This document shows, piece after piece, positions 25,545-36,989 of a stretch of 64,000 bases of DNA. Below the pieces are notes generated by a model. It searched no databases. It saw only the letters and a list, made by a program, of their open reading frames with translations, and had not been told where the DNA came from. Every line of letters begins with the position of its first letter. Within the stretch, counting starts at the first letter, position 1. This DNA is from Rhyzopertha dominica. Lineage: Eukaryota; Arthropoda; Insecta; Coleoptera; Bostrichidae. The stretch lies in contig QCXZ01000064.1 in NCBI GenBank assembly GCA_025024175.1, forward strand, positions 3,534,001 through 3,598,000, given 5' to 3'. Made by a program: the position numbers and the translations under genes.

Positions 25545-28300
25545 AGCATGAAACGCAGAAGTTTTTAAACTAATGGAGCACATTAGGCACATGTACAAGA
25601 TAAATACACTTAAACATTAATTGTGTTTTAGATGAAGAAAAAAATGAACAAAGAATTAAGCGTGTTTCTTGTTACAAGGGAAATGGACCCAATAAATTGT
25701 TATACTTAAACACTAACTATACCCTGTGTTACTAATCACGAAACAAAATACCAGGATTATCCTGAGTTTTCAAGGCAGACTAGATTTAGTGTGTCAGGTT
25801 AGTTTTTTCAGAAAATTTTTGAAAATGCCCGTAACTTTTAAACCGCAAACAATTGCGTATTGACATATGTGGTTATTTCGTTTGGAAATGACCCACTCTA
25901 CCACATGCTTCAGTTTGGACCATCACTTTTGGGACATTTAGAACGACCCTGGACATCATCCGCCTAAACTTATGAATCATGTGACTTGGGCAGACTCAAT
26001 GGCTGCGAACGTCCTTCCGCGGGTCACTTTTGCAGACAGAAGGAAATGAATGCAGATCAAACCACTCACCCATCCGGTCCACCAGGTTCTCATTCCAGAA
26101 GGTAATCCGTCTCACGACCCAAAATCCACATTTTATACGATTTCCCGGGTGTCGCTGGCACTTTGCTCGCGAATCGAGTTTTCCCCGCCGCGAAATTTGG
26201 GAAACTTGTCGCGTTGGCCGTTCCGAAGTGGAATTTACTGCACTGGTTGGGTACTTTCACGGGCAGGATGAACTGATTAAATAACGGTCCATGATGCGTG
26301 TTGCTGTGTGTGTTGCGGAGTTCATGTGTGCTAACGATATATGAAGCAATTCACAGGAGGCACTTTGTATCGCCATCCGAGTTAAAGCGTTCAAAGAACA
26401 ATCAGAAGGTGTCGTGGCGACGAAACCCTGACCGTAGCGAAGGGTGCCGAAAATAACAACTTTAATTTAATACAGACGAGGTCAGTTGCTGTTTATTTTA
26501 ATACAACATTCGCTATTAAGTATTAATGCACATGTGATTGCCTTTTGACGCACGAAAAAGTTTCCATGAAAAAGAGTGATGTGCCCTTTTATCCTATCGT
26601 CAATATATTTTGTTGAAGGATTGATTTTTAATAAGTTTAGCCGTATTAATGTGATAGTATCTAAGATACAGTAATTTCAAAATTTGAAAGTCTGAATCTG
26701 TATCAAAAGAAAACTTTTACATGCGGGATCTAAAACCAGATGGGTGGAGGATACATTATTCCTATCTGCTAAAAATATAAAGGACGCAAAGGTATTTGCC
26801 ATGTATTTATATTTTATTAAATTGCATATTAATAGGTAGCATCTATTTCACAAAACAGCTGTGACAGCTTATAAATTCGAAAAAATTGATCCTAAGGTGT
26901 ATTTTTAATATTAAAAATGTGAATATTTAAAGGGACCGCCAAAACGCGAACGTATTGGCCGTGACGTCAGGTGTCTTGTAAATGGCCGCTTGTTCACATC
27001 TGGAGTTGGCACGTCACGCGTCAGACTCAGCCCGTCAATTTATCAGTTTGTCGTTTGCGTTCATTTTGTGACAAGCGAATTAAAATACGCTAAGGAAAAG
27101 TATGAAATACTTATGAGTTATGACTTCTGAAGGCATGTTCATTGTCATGGAATTTGTGTACAGCGACGAGCGGTTTAACGCGGCGGAGATGAGGAACGTA
27201 AAAGCAACAGCATAAGTGATCTTTTTATCAAATTAACGTAGCATTGATAATTTGATCACAGTGGGTTGTTGGAAACATACTATTTGTAAACATAAAAATG
27301 TAAGAATCAAAAATGTACTGCACCAAAATTTATTGATATCAACATACAGCCTACCCAAGAAGAAAATGAGATAATCACAACAAATAGTTGGTCTAACTGT
27401 GAGCATCATGCGATAAAGGAAGAAAATTTTTACAAACATAGGTAATAGCATAATTTAACCAGGAGAGATTTTTTTGCTATTGTTTCCGGATAAATAAAAG
27501 TACTCTTTCAAATGTTGACAAAATATGCATCTTGTAAATATAATCATCGACAATTGTCCCTTGTAATACACGTCATTTTTTGGGACTTCCGTTGAATATC
27601 GTCGGTGTAGAAATTGTTTTATGTTGAGTAGATTAGTTTTTGTTCCTACCTCATAATCATTCATTACACAGATAGAGTTAAAATAGCAGGAATGTGTAGA
27701 GATTAATATGAACAGTTATTATCTTTCTCTGAGTTTGTTCATTTTAATTTATTGTTTCTAATGTTATTCAGTAAACATCAATACCAAAAGAAATAAATAA
27801 AAATGTAGCAGCTACTTTATCNAATTCATACTGTTAAACAAAACATCATAAGAAGAAAAGAAAAAGAACAAATAATTATTATTATTTGCTGCAAAGTAAC
27901 GAGCAGCCTTAAATTGTTATAAACAACCTTAAATTGCTGACATAAAATTGCCAGATTCATCGTAATCTAATTAAGCTAAAAGGAGCAAGTTAACTTACTT
28001 CATCAACTGTGTATATAGTCCCGAACACAATATACTTTTCCGTTACTACTAATATATTGATTATCTTGCGGTATACTTAAACCTGTTATCTCAAACTATA
28101 CCTACTTTTTTGAAGGCCATTTATAGATAACATATTTTTGTTGAATTACAATCGCTTTTATCTTGTACTTATGCTACTACTTTCGTAGAATCGGACGTAA
28201 AGTATGCAAGAATGTGTGCTTTTTTCAAATATGGTTTAACCTGTATTTACCTGTATCTTAGATTATTTTAATATTTGGACTTCCGAAAGAGATATAAATA
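25545..28300. other. Intergenic stretch with two GC-richer islands
   Basis: Islands at about 25990-26460 and 26930-27210 are richer in GC and CpG than the surrounding DNA. The first contains overlapping open frames of 84 and 73 codons (26030-26284) with no recognisable domain. The second is noncoding. They could be regulatory or conserved elements or old transposon pieces. The remainder, 27210-28300, shows nothing. Confidence 0.3.
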
Positions 28301-28306
28301 TACATA

Positions 28307-29719
28307 TACAGGATGTTTCACGAATGATAATGACCCTGACGAAATTAAAAATACATTCTTATAGCCAATGTGGTTATTTTACTTAATGGTATTATTTTAA
28401 AAATAAATTGGGAATCCATGACGGCTATGCGCTATGGTTCCTGTCACTGTATTTATTAAAAGTATTCAAATGATGAAAAAACAGATATGATATTGACTTA
28501 TGGTGAATGCAAGAAAAATGCTTCCGCTGCTGCCCGTTTATGCAGACCACGTTTTCCAAATAGAAGAGCTCCTGCCGATACAATTTTGAAGGGACTTGAA
28601 TTAACTTTAAGGACAAGCTGGCCACCACTGAAAAAGTCAAGAGAAAGAACAGCAACAGGCCCTGACAATGAAATTAGAGTATTGGAAATGATTGACGAAA
28701 ATCCTCATATTAGTCAAAGGGTAGTCTCAAGAGCAACCGGTATTAGTCTGTCTTCAGTACACCGAATAATTAAATGCAATCAATTTCATCCGTATCACTT
28801 GCAATTGGTTCAGGCCTTAAAGGAGACAGATTATCCTAAAAGACTGGCTTTTTGTAACTTATTTCGGGAACACCAAAATTTGAATGTGAGTTTTTATGAC
28901 AACATTTGCTTCTCAGGTGAAGCAAGATTTTCTAATAATGGTGGAGTTAACAAATATAACATTATTATGCGCGAAGAAATTCACGTTGGATTCGAGAGGA
29001 CATTTTCAAACTATCTACTCAACGAATGTCTTGGGGAATCAAATTGTTGGACCTTATTTTTTCGCGATAGTTTAAACGGCAATACTTATCTAAATTTTTT
29101 AAGAAACATTTTACCGGTACTTCTCCAAAATGTGAATTTACAAGTAATGCAAGATCTATGGTTCCAACAAGATAGGGCACCTGCGCATTATCATAGAATA
29201 GTGCGAAATCATTTTGATTCGGTTTTGCCTAACCGATGGATAGGAAGAGGTTCAATTAATCCATGACCACCAAGAAGCCCGGACCTTACTCCTTTGGATT
29301 TTTTTCTGTGGGGAATGGTAAAAGAGCAAGTATACCAAACACCAATTGAAAGTGTAGAACATTTAGAAAATAAAATACGTGATGCATGTAGATCCATCAC
29401 TCCAAAAATGTTAATGCATGTTAAAAGATCGTTTTGGGCACGAATTCAAGCTTGTGAAAACAGCGGAAATCGACATTTTGAGCGTTTATTACATTAATGT
29501 TATTGAATAAACATTTTTCAAAAATAAAATTTGTTTTACAATACCGAATTTAGTTAAAGCAAATGATTGAAGTTTATGTCAAAATTTACGAATTTATACA
29601 GCTCTCTACGTTTTATATTTTTTAAGACGATGAACAATTATCAATTTACCTCTGCAAATGTATTTTGGGTTGCATTTTTAATTTCGTCAGGGTCATTATC
29701 ATTCGTGAAACATCCTGTA
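28307..29719 (+). mobile_element. Tc1/mariner-superfamily element with long inverted repeats (copy 1)
   Basis: The left end starts CAGGATGTTTCACGAATGAT at 28309. The right end is its inverted match ending at 29717, and identity extends over about 45 bp. TA dinucleotides at 28307-28308 and 29718-29719 fit the TA target duplication of this superfamily. The element is about 1.41 kb with a single transposase gene on +. It sits beside another transposase fragment (29722-30061), so the insertion may be nested. Confidence 0.9.
28487..29497 (+). pseudogene. Transposase (DUF4817-type N-terminus plus DDE_3-type core), inactivated
   Basis: The N-terminal helix-turn-helix has the pattern Y-G-E-C-K-K-N-A-S-A-A-A-R-L and F-P-N-R-R-A-P-A-D-T. 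It is followed by a second DNA-binding segment (E-N-P-H-I-S-Q-R-V-V-S-R-A-T-G). The first catalytic block reads F-S-G-E-A-R-F, where copy 2 has S-D-E-V-R-F, so the first catalytic Asp is lost. The second block is W-F-Q-Q-D-R-A-P-A-H-Y. An in-frame TGA at about 29264 replaces the W seen in copy 2. The third block, S-P-D-L-T-P-L-D-F-F-L-W-G, is intact, about 36 residues after the second. The protein ends in R-H-F-E-R-L-L-H. Loss of Asp and the stop make it dead. Confidence 0.9.
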
Positions 29720-29721
29720 TA

Positions 29722-30061
29722 CGGCACCGCACGGAAGAGAAATTCCTACACACCAGACCAGAATTTTGTCAGCAAACTTTGCCTTCGCTTTTTATCTTAC
29801 ATCATTTGGAACCTCTGCTAGGTTGTCGGTATAGAAACCATCGTTTCTTCTTCTAGCTAGTTGGTTTGCCGTATATTTTGGACATTTCTGTCTTTTACGG
29901 TATTTCTTACCATTTCTAGCCAATACCCTGCTGACAGGGCTCTTGAATACATGATATCTTCGTCCCCATTTTCTGACAGATGTTCCGACGGTGTTCTTCG
30001 CTCTTGCTCCCTGCGTGGAGTAAGAACTTTTAGCCGACCGCTTTTTGGCAAGTTTAGACAT
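29722..30061 (-). pseudogene. Tc1/mariner-type transposase remnant, second family
   Basis: An 89-codon minus-strand frame from 30061 is lysine/arginine rich and contains S-P-V-S-R-V-L-A-R-N-G-K-K-Y-R-K-R-Q and C-P-K-Y-T-A-N-Q, the style of a transposase DNA-binding domain. It runs into a short D-K-I-L-V-W-C segment like the K-V-L-V-W motif of Tc1-type cores, with the sequence between them missing. It is therefore an internally deleted copy. It stops at the right end of the 28309-29717 element. Confidence 0.5.
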
Positions 30062-30804
30062 GGAAAGTCAAATATTATATTTCGATATTTACTTAATTTG
30101 AAGTTTTCTGGTGTTTTACAGAAAAAAAACAAGATTTCAAGATAACCTTGAACAAACTCTCCCTTTAATTAATCGTAACTTCACAAAATATGAAAAAAAT
30201 ACATGATGTCTCATTGAAAATACGGAAGTTACCGCCTACTTGCAACCGGAAACAGTAATAGTTTGGGAATATTTTATTTTGAACTGTACGATTTGAATTA
30301 GTTACTGTCCCAACTTTCAAAATCTTCCGGTTTTTATTTTTCCAGATATTTTTTGACATTCTGAATACGACTACAGGTAAAAATTCGTACGAGATATCCT
30401 TTAAGACGAAAGGATACCTATTTAAAATTCCCGACCTCAACAGTATAAGGATACCAAAGCGGTGATTCACAAAGCGGTACTTTAATACACCTGTGTGTTT
30501 CTTAGTATCTGGTCTAATATTTTTTTTCACGGCTTGTAACTTTCATCTCTGCTGTTATTATATCCAGGCCTTCAGGTCATTCTCTGGCACCTGCCAATTA
30601 CTTTTTGCTTACGGTGTGCATGATGTCATGGATGTTGAATGTGGCAGTATAACGCTGCGGTAGATTATAGTGTATACTTATGTAACAATAGGTGGTGTTC
30701 AAGACGTTGCTTCGCTGCCGTTTGTTGCTGTCCAATCAAAAAATAATAATTTTTTGTCTTCTGGTGTCCCGAATTTTTCGGCTGAGCTAAATTTGCTTAC
30801 CACA

Positions 30805-33129
30805 CAGTGGCGTCGTCAGGGGTAGCCCAGGGTGGGCACAGGCCCACCCAGAAAAAGTCCAGGCCCACCCTGGTGCCCACCCAAAAAAAATCGACATTTG
30901 CAACTGCAATGTCATACCTATAAAGATACAAAATGAATAGCAATAAAATATTAATTTTTGAGGTTCCTTCTGGTAGTTCTATTGTAGTGAGTAGCCGTTA
31001 AGTAGGTACTGATTTGGGAGTGACGACAAAATTTTAAGATTTCTTAGGTAGGGTCCAAATAGAGCTTTCTAGAGCATTCTTCAAAAATCACCAATAAGGT
31101 TATTTTTTAAGGACTGATAGATCGGTCAAGACAAACTTTCAATACCTCTTTCAGTTTTCGAATAGAACTTTTTACAAAATTCGCAGAAAATCACCAAGGG
31201 GCTTAGTTTTTCAGTTTCGAACAATCTAGAAAAATCACTTAGGGTAAATTGATTATCAAAATTATATTTTCAATACATTTTTTTAGGAAAAATTAAATTT
31301 TTATATCATTTTCGGTTTCCAAATAGAACTTTTGTAGAACACTTTTGAAAAATTACCAGCAAGGTACTTTCGGTCGAGCTTTGGGTTCACAAAGTTAAAG
31401 AGGGGTAATTCTATGTTTTCAAACTAAAAGTCCTCAAATCAAGTTAATGGTAATATAGAGATCAGCTGTTGAAATTCTACGAGATGACATCAAAAGAAAA
31501 TAAAACTCAAGGACCTTGTATGGTACTATTGGTACTCGTGAGGAACTATACAGTCCTTAATAACTGGAATTTCCTTTTTTTTGGGAGAATTTAGTTTTTC
31601 CAGGAAAAACTCCTGTACAGATAAACTCAAAAGGACAACTTTTATTTAAAGTACAAATCTTTATGCAAATCGCTAGGACTGTTCTTGACATAGCAAAGCA
31701 CATATTTCTATACAAGAATTGCTCGTTTATAAGATATAATCATAGCCTTTTTATCAATGTTACGGGTACAGAACACCCAAGTTCAATCGACAGAATAACC
31801 CTTGATAGAGTGTTGTTTAAGATGGCGTTGATAGTAGTCGATTTTACACGAATAAAAATTCATAACTCAGGTAGTAAAATTGATAGACGTCTTATATGAG
31901 GAGCATCAAATCAAAACGCACTTTTCGACCAAAACTCAGTTTTTGAGTTATAGATAGCACTCGATACTTGAACATGATTGTAAGCAGGTGGTACTTGTGT
32001 TTGAACTGAAAACGCTGTATTTCTCCTTTAAAAGTACACTCGTTGTAGGACGTTCGAATCAAAACGAAGTCTTTGGAATAATTAATTTGTTTCAAAATGC
32101 AATATTTTACTTAAAAAAGATGGAATCTAATGTATTGGTATCTGTAAGCAGTACGGGAAGCAGAAAGAGGATTAAAGGGGAAGCTAAAAGGTAAAAACAA
32201 ATGGCTTTGAGGTAAAAGTAGTTATAAGTTAGATCAAAATTATAGTTCTTCTTTTTCGCTATTATAGATATTCAAACCAGTTTCCTGATTTAGTAAATCG
32301 GATGGTAAATATCTGAAGAACCGGACATCCGGTTATCTGATTCCAATTTGGAGCTTTAATTCTGAAATTAAGAAGTTTCATTTATTAAAATTGAATCAAA
32401 ACGCATTTTTAATTTTGATTTCTTCCACTTTTTGGATAGCCAACTTGTTCAATATTTCTAATTGTAACCTAAACCTGACCATAGTGGTTGCAATAACATA
32501 ACTTGATCAAAAATTCGGTTTTAAAATAACATTTTCAAGCTAATGTAAAAATTTCTCATTTTTTGATTTTTCATAATTTTCAAATACTGCGTTTTGATTT
32601 GGAGCTCCTCATATATTCTCTGTCTCCATTCTACAAAGAAATACGGAAACAGAGAATAACAATTCTTTCACATCTTACCGCTGGGTTATGAAATTTTACT
32701 TCGCGTAAAATCGTAGTGTGATTTTAAAATATCGATGCACAGCACTACCCACACTTAATAAATAGTGGACTGTATTTTTATATTATTTTATTGTAAAATT
32801 ATTGTTATTTTCAACAAACAGATTATGGGCTTGGTACTCTTACTTTACAGATGTATTTTTGGACAGGAATTGATTTGATATAACATATTTCGAATTTCGA
32901 GAATACAATTCACGATACTACATTACGCCCATTCGTTTTATCATTCTGGTGAGCACCGCGGTTGCTCTTTCTACCTCTCCAATATAGTTGATCACTTCAA
33001 TTACATTGACGCATTAAACGCTCTTTTTTCAAAGGAATACTAGTATTGTGACTATTGTGAGTCCTCTCCAGAGTGCCCCTTCGGATTTTAGAGTGCCCAC
33101 CCACATTGGGAAGTCTGGCGACGCCACTG
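30805..33129. mobile_element. hAT-type element with near-perfect 8-bp target duplication
   Basis: The ends CAGTGGCGTCGTCAG (30805) and CTGGCGACGCCACTG (ending 33129) are inverted repeats with one mismatch. The flanking 8 bp are TTACCACA (30797-30804) and TTTCCACA (33130-33137), seven of eight identical. Subterminal GGTGGGCAC/GTGCCCACC motifs occur near both ends. No transposase is readable inside. The interior is AT-rich and holds a separate nested element at 31895-32613. Confidence 0.85.
31895..32613. mobile_element. Nested MITE inside the hAT-type element
   Basis: TATGAGGAGC at 31895 continues as an inverted match to the sequence ending at 32613. About 28 bp match with two mismatches, including CAAATCAAAACGCA. 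TA dinucleotides flank both ends. At 719 bp with no open frame of note, it is a non-autonomous element of Tc1/mariner type, inserted into the hAT element and therefore younger than it. Confidence 0.8.
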
Positions 33130-33767
33130 TTTCCACATACAGTTGAAATTTAAATTGATAACCCTGCAAACTTATAATATACCTCCACATTACTGAATAC
33201 CTGTCAAACTAGACAACATTGGAGAAAACAGATTCGCAGTTTGCGAAATGATGCGTTCAACATCCGAAAGCTATGAACACTTACTGGAGAAAGTGTATGA
33301 TGCCTATTTTTTGAAAGCAATTCAATGCCAATGGTCTTATAATTAATTGGTGTTCTTTATACCCATTTGTTCCAAGCTTTTATTACTCACTCACATTAAG
33401 ATTTGTGATTTCATGATAGTCGTTCAAACTGTTATAGTTTAGTTTTTGCGCGATTCCCCCAAAAATATCGTCGGGGTTAAAATCGGAATTTCTAAAGGGC
33501 TGTGGTAACCATCGTTGTACTTAAAAGAGTAATTTGTAAACGCTCCGTAATAATTTATAGACCCCATTAAATGTAAATTTTTCTGAAAGATTTCGTCGAG
33601 ATGCAGTTGTTAAAGGTGACCGACAAATGATTTTTTTAACTTTTAGACGATTACAGGTTAAAATAGGTTTAGAAAGAATACACTTGTAAGTGCGAATGTC
33701 TATATAACCATATGGATTTTGAGGCATATTAATTGTCACCAGAGAAATAATTCCTGCTTCATCCAAT

Positions 33768-34258
33768 TCGTACTATGTGCAGAGAACACCTGTAGCCTTT
33801 GCATTTGGGTCCACAATAGCAAAAATACTCTCTTCCCTTTGAACTTTTTGCTGTTAAATACGAGAAACTAAGAATAAAACCTAAAAGAGCTGTCTCTGTT
33901 TCATTTTTTAATAAACCCATTCCCCAATGGAAATTTCATCACATGTTCTATATGGTTTATATTTCTTTATGTTGCTGAGAGAAACAGACGATCCAGTTTT
34001 AAAGTTCTTAGATTGATCAAAATCTTAACAACTGTTGATAAGATTTTGACTGTTCTAAGAAATGGATCATCTGTTTCTGCCAGCACGTTATACCTATTGT
34101 TGATTTGCAAAGTGACATATTGATGTGCAAGCTGGCAGATGTTCTATTTCCAAGAATATCAAATAAAACACCTCATAACCTAATAATGAAGAAATATATA
34201 TCGAAATTATAAAATCAATGAATGCAAAGCCTATAGGTATTCTCTGCACATGGTACGA
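33768..34258. mobile_element. Fold-back MITE
   Basis: The outer about 38 bp (from 33768; right end to 34258) are inverted matches sharing GTGCAGAGAA and TTTGCATT. The inner part is also palindromic around a centre near 34033, with GAAACAGA and TGATCCAT/GATCCAGT arms. The arms in between have diverged. The whole 491 bp can fold as one imperfect hairpin. No coding capacity and no clear target duplication were found. Confidence 0.75.
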
Positions 34259-34259
34259 A

Positions 34260-35320
34260 TGAGATAAAGCAGAAAATATTTCTCCAGTGCCAATAAATAC
34301 ACACGTACTTACAAGTATACAATTTCTAAACCTATTTTGAACTGTAATGGTCTACAAAAATACTTGAGAAAGTGTGAATTTTTAAATTTCTAACAAAATA
34401 GCTTAATTTTCTAGTTTATCATGTTTACTAAAAAAAAATTATACATTTGCTTTTCTTAAATGATTTTTTTTATTTGTTTACATTATTATTAGCTAATATT
34501 GTATATACATGCATTTTATTACTCACTTGCTGAACCAAAAATGGTTTAAATATATTTTTTGTTCGTTTTTTGTTATGCCTGCACCTTCTGAATACATTAA
34601 ATAAATAGTTTTGAAATCCCTACAAAAAGTCCATCACTTGGTTAAATGGAATTTTCTGAATAGGAAAACCATGACTAATCAAACACCATAATGTACCTTC
34701 TAGATCGTTAATACCATTGCTTTTTTGTCAATTTCTAACTTAGTAGAATACTCTTGAAACTCGATGTGTCTCAAATAAATACAAACCGACAATTTTGTCA
34801 ATAAATAAGTGTCGCACAATACAATACGAAGATCCTTCGTAATATTCTAAAGTTTTTTTAGTTCAATAGGTATAATAAAAAATGAATTAAATGACCTAGA
34901 GTTTGACTGCATTTTTATAAGATAAAAATAGTACCTATATAATTTTATTTGTGTTCAAATTCAAATAATAATTAGTTACGTATGTTATATTATACGTAGG
35001 TAGATTTTCAAGTTACGGTTACAGAATACATTTTCTCCTTATTTATAAAATATGTCGCCCTTCTTACATCTATGCCACTGGTTACTATACGTTTCTGTTT
35101 AATTAGTTTCAAATGATTCGAAATGATTAAGAAATAGGTAATTTTGGTTTTTCCAATTAATCGTGTTTTAAAAGATATAATACATAATTATTTATTAAAT
35201 GAAAGTAACCGCGATACGTATGGTATAACTGAATCAAAGTTGTTCATTTAAAAAAAAATATTTTGAATATCACAAAAAAAATGGACTTAATGCTTTAGCT
35301 ACTTGGTTTAAAGATTTATA
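34260..35320. other. AT-rich intergenic stretch, nothing recognised
   Basis: No coding, RNA or element signals are seen; long A and T runs dominate. Confidence 0.5.
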
Positions 35321-35328
35321 ACCAACAG

Positions 35329-35401
35329 GTTTCCGTAGTGTAGTGGTTATCACGTGTGCTTCACACGCACAAGGTCCCCGGTTCGATCCCGGGCGGAAAC
35401 A
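35329..35401 (+). tRNA. tRNA-Val (anticodon CAC)
   Basis: The gene folds as a standard cloverleaf. The acceptor arm GTTTCCG pairs with CGGAAAC, with discriminator A. The anticodon stem TGTGC/GCACA encloses the loop TTCACAC, giving anticodon CAC. The T arm is CCCCGG-TTCGATC-CCGGG. The A box (GTAGTGTAGTGG) and B box (GGTTCGATCCC) are clear. No CCA is encoded, and a T7 run begins 4 bases downstream as Pol III terminator. No intron is present. Confidence 0.97.
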
Positions 35402-35404
35402 GTA

Positions 35405-36980
35405 CTTTTTTTATTTTCTCTTCCTCAAAAATTTATCTAGTACTAAATATTTTTCAAGTTTAGTAAATCTGTCAATTGTCAATGTAAGTTTAAACTAATC
35501 GTCAAACCTTAAAAATACCTCAGACTTAAAATTTTATCGTTTATATAGGCCATTGGCGAATAAATTTCGTAGGTGCTACCCTGCTTCCTAAATGAAGAAG
35601 GTGAATTAATGTTTTTTTAAGGCGGTTTGATCCAAAAACCAATTAGTTTTCTACGTACTAGATTATGTTATTACAAAAATAATATACACAAATCACAAAA
35701 TAAAAAAGAGAATTTTCTCCTTGATTTCTAGACAAAAGCTCGATAGGACGGCATACCTTTTTCACTTTGTTTTGTAGGTTACTGTTTAACAAAAATTGTC
35801 TCGTTTTGAAGTTATTGTCAAAATAGCACACAACACAGAAAATTACAAAAAAGTTACTTGGTTCTGGAAAAAAAACTTGGACGATATACAATTTCTAACT
35901 TTGCTTTGTAGGCTATTATTGAATAAAAGCTGTGGTCAAAACCCAAAGTTGATAGCAGTTCTCGTTCTGAACTTTTTAGGAAAGTAGTAAACATACCACA
36001 CGTAACCAAGCAATAAATTTCCTAATTTATTTAATATTAGTTGGGTTTAACTTGCACATCTAGTGACTCGTCCAATTGTATCTTTTTAAGTCTGTTCACA
36101 GGATATTACTTTTGTTCACACTCCAAGTTTTATGTTTAACGATTAAAATTCTCTTATTGTTTATGATTTGAATACGTTTTGACTCAAGTATGATCTATTT
36201 TCAAATAATTTTCGCCTTTGTAGTAAAGGCAGCGGCGAAGTAATTAAGTGTTATGTTAATATTTATTTTGGAGAAATCAAGAAAAATATGACAATTTTTC
36301 AAAAGGCCCGATGCAAATCTACCCTATTCGCGAAATGAAAGCAAAAGTTGTTATTTTCTTTTAATTTTTTAACTCAGTGTGCTTCATTTGACAGTAATGT
36401 ATCTTATGAATTCAGAACACAAGTAGCAAAGTGGCTGCATTTTCTTTCATCTGCTAGTACAACTATATATACTACCTATATTATACTAATATTTGTCAGA
36501 TTTCATTATAATAAACATCGCATGTTGATGTGGCTACATCCTGAAAATTTTTTAAACAGATGGAAAGTAATTAATCCACACTCATATGTTTCTTCAAGTT
36601 TTCGTCTATATCTTATCGCACAAAATGAAAGTAGACACCCTGTATACAAAAGCGGGTACGTCAAACTCACCTCTGGTGGTGACCGCTTGGACGTCTGACT
36701 TAGACGTCTGTCGCTAGTGGGGTGGCCAACCTGAAGTGGGCATTAATATACCGGCGCCGCATTCAATATACCCCTATTCTTTAACCCCCTACCGTCATGT
36801 CTAGGTCTTTTTATCTGGCGTAATTCCGAATAACTGGGTATTCGCGAACGCATGATCGACATACAGTGGCGTGCGTTCTAAATAAGGATTATAATATAAA
36901 AAATTTCATCAAAAACTTCTCAACCTCCTTTCTTTTTGTAAATCGGAGCTGTTAAATATAAAACCAGTACATAATCTTAG
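35405..36980. other. Intergenic stretch, mostly unassigned
   Basis: Short frames only. The GC-richer patch at 36640-36770 contains GACGTC-tgactta-GACGTC and may be the 5' untranslated end of the retroelement that follows. The 116-codon frame at 36348-36698 is not recognised. Confidence 0.35.
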
Positions 36981-36989
36981 CAAATGGCT

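Noticed and set aside
29722..30061. Precise nested insertion of the 28309 element into this transposase, with continuation left of 28307
   Set aside because: The sequence left of 28307 does not clearly continue the protein, so the nesting could not be shown.
30165..30530. 121-codon minus-strand ORF as a gene
   Set aside because: Composition is ordinary for AT-rich DNA, with no domain, no splice context, and transposon remnants next to it.
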